Positions 54,651 to 64,000 of a stretch of DNA of 64,000 nucleotides are shown here, one piece after another (within the stretch, counting starts at the first letter, position 1; the number at the start of each line of letters is the position of its first letter). The notes beneath the pieces were generated by a model. It did not search any database. It was not told the origin of the DNA and saw nothing but the letters and a program-made list of their open reading frames with translations. The translations under genes and the position numbers were made by a program. Source of the stretch: Nymphaea colorata (lineage: Eukaryota > Streptophyta > Magnoliopsida > Nymphaeales > Nymphaeaceae); the NCBI RefSeq assembly GCF_008831285.2, contig NC_045139.1:7098204-7162203 (forward strand). The letters are read 5' to 3'.

Positions 54651-57600
54651 ATCGATTCTCTTTCGAACGAGCTGAAGAGTGTGTACTTTTAAAACGAAAG
54701 CCGAAGTTCATTTAGCCCTCATAGTCTCATAGTTTTTAAGTTGATGCAGTTTGTGACGGTAGGATTTTAGGGTTTCTTTGTATATAAGCTTTTAAATATA
54801 GCTTCTACTTGCGGAGTTGATTTAGATGAGCTGGATCATGTGGCCGATATCATGTTGTATAATGTTTGAATTGTCAGAAGAGTGGCGTGCTGGAATGCCT
54901 TTATAGTATTTCAAAGATTGATATTCTTAAAAACTCTTTAGTGTTGAACTTTTGTAATTTAAAGAAGCTTGTTTTTTTTGTGTTAAAAAAAACAAATCAA
55001 ATAAGCTGACGTGATATGAATCAATCTTCAGTTTCAGGTTATGCCCAACTTTCAATAAAAGAGCATGGACTCATTGATTTGAGAATTACCATCTTTAAGT
55101 TTTTATTGATTCTGTTATGCACAGACCTAAGCGGACTGGCGTCAGGTGTGCATGATTTTAAACTTAAAAGCTATTTTAACTGTACAAATTTGGTTCGCTT
55201 ACACTCCAAAAGTCCTTTCTTTTGGAAACCGCAATCGTGAATATCTAATTTGAGATTGACAACGGGTAACTTTACTCGTCTATTTTGGACTTTGTAAGCA
55301 TCGTCAAATGATGTGAACTTTTTGAATTTCATGTACAGTCATTTTAACTTATACAAGCTGCCAAAAATAGATCTTTAGGTTTAGACTATGAAAAGTAGCA
55401 GCAGTTTAAAAGAACTTCTAAATTCAGCTTTTCAGATTGTAGTGCACAAAATTGAAGCCACTAAAAGAAGAATTGCAAGAGTACGATTGGGTCCACGTAG
55501 TGCCTAACTTGACTCAAACATAAACTCGAATTTGGGTGAGCTGAATCGGAATGAATGCATCTTATCAGACTTGGCTGTCGTCTGAATTGCACCTCTGTGA
55601 TGCCGTGAAAATATTCTGTACTAAATAGAAACTGGCTACGAGCCGGTTCTGATACTTTTATTTTCCTGAATTCAACCAGTTAGACTCTGATTCAATTTGG
55701 ATAAAGACTTACCTCTCAACCATCGATCTGTCCAGCTTGGATTACACGCATTTACGCATGCACATAATTGCGTACACTCGCACACGTCTCTTTTCTTTTT
55801 TCTTGAAGAGCCATTCTAGAGATAAACAACTCTGCATTCAGATTTTCATTGCAAAGAAAAAGTGCTGCTGAATTTAGGGGACCGTACATATTCGATTGCA
55901 AAATCAGGTCATCTCTCTCTCTCCCTCTCTCTCTACTTACCCTGACAGCCTAACTTCATCCGACGGGAAGCCAATCGAGCAAGGCTCCCTTTATCTGTTC
56001 GCCAAAAATTACGCAACAATTTAGGCACAAAAAAGGAGCTATGCAACGAAGAGTTGAGGGTAAAATTTTTTCCTCCGCCGAAAGACTCCGCCAAACCATC
56101 TTAAGCATGTTATAAACATTTAGGATGTGAATTTGAAGTTTTGTTTTTCTTGGATACCAAATTCGATTGTATTCAGTGCCTAATGTATTTAGATTATCAC
56201 GGCTTCAAAAGTTTACTTCTCTTTGAGCATGAAAGGCTGCCTCTTCTGACAGGAACGCCTGAAGCCCATTCCTGTTCATGAGAAGAGTCGATACGTTTTC
56301 CCCTTCTCGCCGGAGCTTTTCTCCGACCACTTCCTCTCCTCCACCTGCTACTCCTTCCATTCGTGATGGTTTCAGTAGGCTCCTCCCCATCCACCTCCTA
56401 CTTCTTTCATTTCTGATAATTGGATCAAGGTCTGTTCAAAGCAGATGAGCAGGGGGGCGGTGGTGGCGGCGCCGAGGCGGGGATTCACCTGCTGCCATGC
56501 ACTGCAAAGGCGGTCGTGATTGGGAATCTGACCTCTGTCCTCCCCAATCATGATCTGGATGCGCTGCCATGGTGGGCTTCAACGGAGATGGGCTCAGGGC
56601 TCAAGAAGGCATCCTTTCCTTCGGGCCTAGGCGAGGAAAAAGAGCTACCATAGACGACTTTTCCGTGCTTCTTATCCTTCCAGCTTGCTGAAAGCGATAC
56701 CTAGATTCAACCCTCATGAAATCAACGGTTGGTGTGCTTTCTGTCAGGCTCATACACCCGTAGGCCGTAGCGCTAAGTTGCGAGAATCATGAGGTTGGAA
56801 CCAGTCTTATCAGAATCAGTCTGGAATCACGCTAGTTAAACCGAGTTGATTTGATTTGATGGTTCATTTAAGAGCGCCACACATCAGTTTTATCTATTTT
56901 TGTAATATTTGAATAACTTTATAATTATTTCTACTTATTTAATTCATTCTCAAATAAATTTTAAATACTTTTTGCCGATTTCCCATTGTTTCCAGTGAGA
57001 GAGTTATGCTGACTCGGTTCACAAACCAATTTTTAGAGCACTGACCGCCGACAACGACTGTTTGCTCAAATCAAGCAAAACTCTTGGTGATTTCACAGGA
57101 TCTAGACTCCTGTAGGTTCTGGATCCACAGAAAGATCAGGTCAATAGGTGTTAGAATATGTTACTGTCAGTGATTCAAATCACTATGAAATGTCATGTTA
57201 TTGTTCTTCCAAATCTGCGTCCATGATAAAAGAGTTCTTCCTTTTCACAGTTGGACATGCAACGCACCCGGATTCGAAGATGGTGCTGCCATGAGTGCCA
57301 CCAGTCATGTAAACCATGGAAGGACAATAAGGAGCAGAAACATTAACTTCCCTGCTGCTTGGGGCTCAAGGGACAAAGTCCTCTCTCTTGAAGGACGAGG
57401 AGTAGTGCCATTGAATACTTCGATGAAGTTCCCAATAAATTAAACACGACTTTTGCAGGAAGAGTTCTGTTGAGGACTTAATTGTACCAAATGATAAAAT
57501 ATGAAAATATTATCAAATACCCTCAAGTTTTAATGAAATAATAAAAATAAGCTTCAGTTTGATTCCATTTGTTAACCGTAGGAAAGCAATCCAAACGAAC

Positions 57601-58482
57601 AAAAAGTTCGATAAACTATCATTATCACGATAGTTACCTCCTTAAAAACGGCCAAAGATCAGAAGAATCGCCGAACCCAAACAGAACAGTCTGATCTGTT
57701 ATTCTTCTTCATCTACTGACCAAAATGGTAGTCTTCAAAGTTCTATTTAACATTCAGGAAACTTATTTTTGGAGGTGAAGAATTTCAGAACTTAGGCTAC
57801 TTGGTGAACATTTGTTGAAATTGCAGGTTAGAGGTTGTTTAGAGGCCCAGGAAGGGTGTTGTCTAATAAGAACAAATATCACAGGAAAGTTTAGGTGATC
57901 AGACTTTATATTTTGATGCAAGAATCTTTCGAGTCTCCGCCTGATGAGGACAAATTCTCATTTTTATACGTCTAAACTACTTTATTATGGAGACCATAAC
58001 AATCTAGTGCCAACGTTTTATATTTAGAGTCGTGGAAATGAATTAAGGAAACATGTGAAACGTAGATGTGAATCAAATTTCAGTTCATTCACTACCTTCG
58101 CAAGCCAGAGCAATCGATGAGACAGCCCTATGCTAACAATGCAGACACGAAGGTTTTTATACTAAGTCGCGATGGCAGGTAGTTAATAAGTCATTGTCGG
58201 TTTATCTTAATATATGCGCAGTTTTCCTGTATTCTTAGTATGAAAAAAACAATTGGCTGATATATTGCCAATAGAAACATGTCATGTTCAATTTGGTATG
58301 CTATATATTTATTTCCCATAAAATATTCTTTTTAAGTAAGATACGAGAGCTTTCTAATCGAACACAAAGAGTACTTAGGGAACTTCCAAAAGTTCAGTCA
58401 GTATATAAACAAAAGAAATTGTGCATCATTAAAGAGCTAGTCACAGAAAAAAGGAGCCACTGTTTCACAATCTCCACAGGAA
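54651..58482. other. spacer between RNase H2B and the AHL gene
   Basis: No gene recognised. GC-rich islands occur at about 56230-56650 and 57240-57430, with open frames of 60-80 codons on either strand that match no family I know; they could be gene fragments. A (CT)n run is at about 55912-55935. Confidence 0.4.
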
Positions 58483-58490
58483 GGAGAGAG

Positions 58491-58530
<40 letters not shown>
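58483..58530. promoter_or_regulatory. (GA)n tract in the AHL leader
   Basis: A GAGA tract of about 48 bases lies 140 bp before the start codon. GA repeats in plant leaders and promoters are known binding sites for BBR/BPC proteins; use here is inferred. Confidence 0.5.
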
Positions 58531-58532
<2 letters not shown>

Positions 58533-58670
58533 AATAAAGAAAGAAGCGGAGAAGGGAAGCCCCCACCAAAAGTACGATCTTTTACTTCACGTCGCCCTTT
58601 CCAATTCGTTGCTTTCTTCTTGGTCTGTATTTTATTTTCTTCTTGTTGGAGTACAAAACGCCTTCCATGC

Positions 58671-61629
58671 ATGGAGGGCAACAATGGGAGTAGCGGCCTT
58701 AACTCCTACTTCCAGGCAAGAGGAGACGGTCCTCCGGCCACCGGTGGCATCTTTGGTTCCCCTGCCTCCAACAGTAACAACCCCAATGTCTCTTCTTCTT
58801 CTTCTTTTACTGAGGATCCCTCGTTCGTCTTCCCGCCACACTCCGTTGGCGGGAGGACCACCGCCGCAGCCACCACTACCACCACTATCACCACTGTTCC
58901 GGGGGTTGCGCGGCGGAAACGTGGTCGGCCAAGAAAATATGGCGTTGGTGCTGATGGGTCCGTGAAGCCAACCGCTGGCGTTAGCCTTCCTCCATCTGGC
59001 GTTGATTCCAAGAAAAAGCCGGGCTCTCAGAAGGCGGCTCAAATGGCAGCTCTTGGTAAGTTTTGTTCTCTCCCTTTGGAGGCAGCCCGTTTGCTTGCTT
59101 TTGGTAGTCGATGCAAATCGGACAGCAGATCCACAAGGAATTCCCAACAACCATTCTGTCTCGCACCAAGAAGTCCATAATAGTCTTTTTTGGAGTTTCT
59201 ATTAACCTATTGCTCGATTCTGAGAATCTTGTCATGTGGGTAGTGAATAATTTACGGGTTTTGTTGATTTTTTACTGTCAATGCGGGATTGGCAAAATTT
59301 GCTTCCACAATCTCTGCTTGTTTGCAAGTGTTTTGAGTTTTTCTTGTACGACATGCATGCTTTCTGGTGTGGTGCTGCGATAAGCATGGCTTGGCGATTT
59401 GTCGGGAGAGGCGGCTTAATTATATCCTTTATAGTTCTTAGGCAGGGTGGACTGATGAACAGACCAGGTGCCTGCTGGAACAGCTGCGCGAAGAGTCGGG
59501 TTCTTAATCGATATTAATATGTTACATAGAATCCCATATGTTGGTGCCCTTCACCGAAACAGTACAGTTTGATGTTCTCGCATCTGCATTAACTGATAAT
59601 GACACAAGGTGTTAACCTTCTCAGGGATACGAGGACGAAGAAAACGGATTGTATGGGCATAAGTGCCCTAAGTAAATATGGTGGCTAGGGAACACGAAGT
59701 ACACGTATTAGAGGACAGTTCACGATATATACAAACGCCATAAGATAACTAAAGCAACCTTTTATTTTCACTGTAGACATCGGTACCAATTACTTTCTTG
59801 CTTTTTGCATTTATTATTTTTTTTATTAATTCTCACCCCCTTGATCGATTTGTTCACTAAGAATCAGCCAATAGTTGGAGTTGAGTTGCAGGAATTAAGG
59901 CAGTTTTCGTAATACCAAAATATGCAAGGAAAGTAGAATATATGATAAGAAGTTTGGGGATAGAATCATTGACAGATGAAATCAGCTAATAAGATCTGAC
60001 ATATTAGGTATCGTATAATAACTTAAACCATCAGTGGCGTGAAATGGTATTATACCACAGTTTGTAGGAGTTAGGATACTGCATAGACATGAAAAGACTT
60101 GCACAAGGTTAGTTGTTTGGGATAAATCTTACAGTGAAACACAGCCAAAAAGCTGAGTGACTGAGGGTTCTGTAAGGTGACTATCTGCTATCTGCCTATT
60201 TTGGGATAATATGTAGTTTTTGTTCTATTGTCAAGTATAAATGTATGCATGCTTCATTGCTTTACCACTTTTTATAATTTCCAGCTGCCGTGGATGTCTG
60301 ATAAATTTTTTTGCTGTAGTTCTGGTGGTAACATTCACCCCTTTTTATATTGTCGCTTTTAGAAGTATCAGTTGACAAGAGAGTCTGCATTTGTCAACAA
60401 TTGCTGAAAGTTGGAATGATATGCCCTTGCTTTTGTTTGTATTTCAGGCAATGCTGGGCAAGGATTTACACCTCATGTCCTCTGGGTTGCTGTTGGAGAA
60501 GTGAGTGTTCCCTTTAATATCTTATTTTTCTATTTTAGGATGAGTTTCTTGAATTTCTTGTCACAAATCTTCTCTCTTTTGGAAAATGTGAGTGTACTGA
60601 ACATTTTTGTCCTATAAAATTTTACACTGTTTCAAATGCTTACTTTTTTAGTGGACTTGTATTCTCTGACTAAATCTGATATCCTGCTAACCTAAAATAT
60701 TCTACTTTTATGTACTTTGAAGTACATTGTATTTCACAGTTTACTGTCTCTTGTTTATTTGAGGAAACATAGATGTTTAAAAGTAAGCATGTTTGTTGAT
60801 TCCAGTCTAGTAGTTATGTCTTAGCTTCACGTCACTATTATTTATGCAGCCTCCTTGGCGTAAATTGTGTTCATTGAGGTGCTTTTCAATGCATTCTTGG
60901 TGCCGACTGCAGCTATTTAAATTGCGTTCTTTCTCTAATTATTAACCATGGTTTCTGGAACTTTTCTAAAGATGTGGAGTTCATGCGCACCTTTCCTTTT
61001 GTTGAATGCGTCATTTGGTGTTTTTTATAACAGCATCATGTTTATGGCTCCTGGGTTTGTTTAATCCATATTCACAAATCTTGTTCTTGCCGAGGTTTTT
61101 CTCAGGAGTTTCCTTGAGATGTTTTTTCTCTGAAAAATATCAAGAAAATCTCAGAAAATTTAATGGTTGAAGAAGCAAGGGACAAAAAACAGTGATGAGA
61201 TGATAGCCTTCCAAGCATTTTCTTGCAAAAATTGTAAAACCCAAGTGAATTTTTTTTTGAAACATAAAAGAAATAGAAAAAACTCACATGCTTAAAAATA
61301 TAAATGGTCTTTTTTGAAAGTCATGGGAAAATATTAGGGATATTTTGGGTTAATAGCATGATTTTTTTGTTTATCCTGATAGTTTACTGATATTGACTGG
61401 TCGAGAAGTTGTATAATATGAAGACATTTGCAAAACATTGGACATACCTGTGACTACAGCTTAATCTTGAGGTCACTTTTTTTTTATGGTTCAAGTAAGT
61501 AGCAGATTTTTCTTTTCCTGAAATCAACAAGACCTTCGTCATTTGGTTTTGAAGTATTATCACATGCTGTTGCTCCTTTGTGGAAGCAAGGTTTATTTTC
61601 TACCTATAGTCTTCATTGCTTCCTTCTGT

Positions 61630-61660
<31 letters not shown>

Positions 61661-61958
61661 GTATGTGATGTGTGTGTGCAGTCACGTGCGTGTGTATGTT
61701 TCTAACTTTCTATCTGTGTCTGTCTATTGACTCTATTTGTGCATGTATGCATGGGTCGTGACTGGATATTGAAAAAAAAAAAAAAGTGTCCTGATGCTAC
61801 CTTTGGAATTTGCTCCCCATGAACAGGATGTTTCTAAGAAGATAATGTCATTCATGCAACAGCAAAAGGATGCTATTTGTATAGTCTCAGCAAATGGATC
61901 GATATCTAATGCAAGTCTTCGCCAACCAGCAATGACAGGAGGGACTATAACATATGAG
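58671..61958 (+). CDS. AHL: AT-hook motif nuclear-localised (AHL) protein, first three coding exons (gene continues past the window)
   Basis: AHL proteins bind AT-rich DNA through an AT-hook and assemble through a PPC/DUF296 domain in the nucleus. Exons: 58671-59055, 60448-60500, 61827-61958; phases close, giving 190 residues. The N-terminus is Gly/Ser/Asn/Thr-rich. The AT-hook is RRKRGRPRKYG (81-91). The PPC domain begins at GQGFTPHVLWVAVGE (132-146) and continues DVSKKIMSFMQQ, CIVSANGSISNASLRQPA and GGTITYE (184-190). The next family block (GRFEIL) was not found before 64000. The intron position and RGRPRKY hook fit the intron-containing AHL group. Where group members often have a second hook before the first intron, this one has SKKKPGSQKAAQMAALG, without the RGRP core. 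The start was chosen at MEGNNGSS, although the frame is open further upstream. Confidence 0.9.
59056..60447. other. AHL intron 1
   Basis: AT-rich, no gene recognised; GTAAG donor and TATTTCAG acceptor are canonical. Confidence 0.6.
60501..61826. other. AHL intron 2
   Basis: AT-rich. A (GA)n run at about 61629-61653 is followed by GTGTGTG-rich sequence; no gene recognised. Confidence 0.6.
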
Positions 61959-62462
61959 GTGGAAATCCCTTCATAAACTTTGCTTACATGATGTATTGCC
62001 TAACTTCATTTACTATCATGACATGAACTTGACTTTATGATATATTTATCGTATGCCTACTGCTTTTTGTTTGTTTGCCATCCATCTGTTAGAAACTAAA
62101 GTTGAAGCTCATTTCTTCCAAGTAATTTGTTGTTAATTTTGTAGTTTGGAGGGAAAAAGATCAAAATTCCACTCCTGCTGCATAGCATAGCTTAAGTTCA
62201 CAGTTGATGAAATGAATGGCTTGTAGCTAAACAAGTTATGCAGAGAATGAGTGAAAAACCAATAGAAGGCCTAGAGAATAGGTGCACTCATGATGAGATA
62301 TGCATTCGTTTCTTTAATATGCATAGTCTCATATCTAAGCCAAAAAATAAAGCCAACACGATGAAATCACTCGAACTGAAGCATGAATAGAAGGTCTACA
62401 GGAAGGGCACTGCAGTTGAAGTTGCTAATGAATCAAGAATGAATGAACACGATAAGTGCATT

Positions 62463-62690
62463 GAGGTGGATGAGATATGCATTGCTTTGTAGCTGATTTG
62501 AATGTTTATGCTTGTAAAACTTTATAATATGATATATTTGATAAATAAATGCAGATAACGAAGGCATATCAAGGGTGAGGTGGACGAGATATGCTTTACA
62601 TTTTTGCTGATTTGAATCTTTATGATTATAAAACTTTATAATATGATGTATTTGATAAATAAATGCAGATAATGAAGGCATATCAAGGGT
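62463..62690. repeat. tandem duplication of a 114 bp unit in AHL intron 3
   Basis: Two head-to-tail copies, 62463-62576 and 62577-62690, each starting GAGGTGGA and ending ATATCAAGGGT, with the same length and few differences. Confidence 0.92.
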
Positions 62691-63524
62691 TAAAACCTCT
62701 GGAAAAATGGAAATAACTGAGTAACAAAAATAGGTGCTTCTCTTTCATGTTCCCTGCTTCCAGGTAGGACATCTCCCCATAGATTTGAAATTCATTTAGT
62801 GGTTACATATGATTGAAACAGCACTTGGAGTATGGATAACCTTCTCTGCCTCGAGCAACATCACAAGGCGTGATGAGCAGACATCTAATAGATGTGGGGC
62901 ACAATAAATTGTACAAAATGGTTTGTGTATCCTGATGGTCCCAAAATGACTTGGACTCTGGATGGCCAGTTTAAGACCGTAGTCTTTCACCATTCTTTTC
63001 TTCTGATTGACTGGGCAAGTTGTTTTGGCATTCTAGCAACAGTTTAGCTTTTAACCAATTAGTTAAAAGTTTAAAGTTTAAAGTTAAAACTATCTTAAGT
63101 CTTGGAAAAATCAATCATTTATTTGGATAAGCCCGAACATGCAAAATGGCATCTATATGGTTTTTTTACTTTGTTCACCATATGAATACATATTGTCTGG
63201 TGGGTCTACAACCTACACAGGAGTCAATATTACACTGGGTTGGGCTGGCGTTCCAAGGGTACCAGAGTTTGCAGCGCAAGTACCAGGCCCGAGATGGACT
63301 TGATATTCAGCAGCTTGTAATATTCTGATCTCTTATCCACCCCCTAAGCCTGCACACCCTGGTGAGAAGAGTGATTTGTGCAACAGAGGGAATTTAAGGC
63401 CACTATGAACTTAATAGACTTCTTCCAAGACTCGAGAGGTTTACAAAATCCAAATCAGGGTTGGCATTCTAACGTACACGGTCATTTGAAACTCGGCATC
63501 TATCTCTCCCTTTGGACTGCCTCA

Positions 63525-63985
63525 GTAATGCATTCTATTAATTCTATTACTTCTTAAAACTAAGAACAATTTACTCTCTCTCTCTCTCTCTCTTTTTCTG
63601 CCTTTATGCATGCTTTGGAATACGTTACTAATGCATTCTGTTACTCATCAACTCTATGAAAAAATTGTTTCTTATTAATGCATTTTAAGACTTGTCAGAA
63701 TAGGGAAACAACCTGCTCTCCCTCCTCTTCTCTGCATCTGATGGGCTACCTTACTAATTCAGTTTACTACTTGTCAAAACTAATGTCAGTTTGTTCCCTA
63801 TTTACTGTTGGGAATACCTTTAATGCACTCTTTACTTGACAAAACTAAGAAAATTTTTCCTTAAATTTTTTAGCTTTTGCAAAATATTTTGATTTTCCTA
63901 TCTGTGCAAGTCGAAATATGAAAAAGCATCTGTGGGAAGTAACTTAGTAATGCATTCTGTTATTTGTCAAAACTAAGAACAGTTT
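63525..63985. repeat. degenerate minisatellite in the AHL intron at the window edge
   Basis: The phrase TAATGCATTCTGTTACTTGTCAAAACTAAGAACAGTTT recurs with decay at about 63526, 63629, 63676, 63755, 63821 and 63948, spacing 47 to 127 bp, and appears to continue past 64000. Confidence 0.65.
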
Positions 63986-64000
63986 ATCCTTATTTAAATT

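Noticed and set aside
58284-59180. 298-codon frame covering the AHL start
   Set aside because: It includes the GA microsatellite as repeated Glu-Arg and reads through the exon 1 donor; the real coding part is 58671-59055.

Overview
The window is nuclear DNA of a seed plant, most likely an angiosperm. Every gene has long AT-rich introns with GT-AG borders. The encoded proteins are plant housekeeping families (a solanesyl diphosphate synthase, NAA50, RNase H2 subunit B, a plant-specific AHL protein, an F-box/LRR protein). The spacers hold plant-type MITEs, simple repeats and larger transposon-like units. The species cannot be told from the sequence. There is no operon, CRISPR array or prokaryotic feature, and I recognised no rRNA or tRNA gene.

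Layout: 1-2.4 kb, an F-box/leucine-rich-repeat gene on the minus strand. 4.2-5.8 kb, a broken 5' fragment of an OST48 (oligosaccharyltransferase 48 kDa subunit) gene on the plus strand. 6.8-8.6 kb, a near-identical copy of a 1.77 kb segment of the next gene. 11.25-25.72 kb (leader to about 26 kb), a complete 12-coding-exon polyprenyl (solanesyl) diphosphate synthase gene on the minus strand, 426 codons after splicing. 26-29.3 kb, spacer with a 111 bp TA tract. 29.3-34.0 kb, a three-exon NAA50 N-terminal acetyltransferase gene on the minus strand, 166 codons. 35.5-54.1 kb, a ten-exon RNase H2 subunit B gene on the plus strand, about 279 codons, whose fourth intron (9.1 kb) carries a pair of 3.1 kb inverted arms. 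54-58.5 kb, spacer. From 58.67 kb, the first three coding exons of an AT-hook AHL gene whose remaining exons lie beyond the window.

The genes do not form a pathway. They act separately in ubiquitin-ligase substrate recognition, long-chain prenyl synthesis for a quinone side chain, protein N-terminal acetylation, ribonucleotide removal from DNA, and AT-rich DNA binding. The noteworthy biology is structural: a recent segmental copy of part of the prenyl synthase gene ending at a MITE terminus, a decayed OST48 fragment, a large outward-facing inverted repeat inside an intron, and a transposon-like unit carrying exon-like sequence. Exon borders were placed by eye from reading frame, splice-site motifs and family knowledge; intron phases closed arithmetically for every exon of the four spliced genes. 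I did not find a clearly new functional system.
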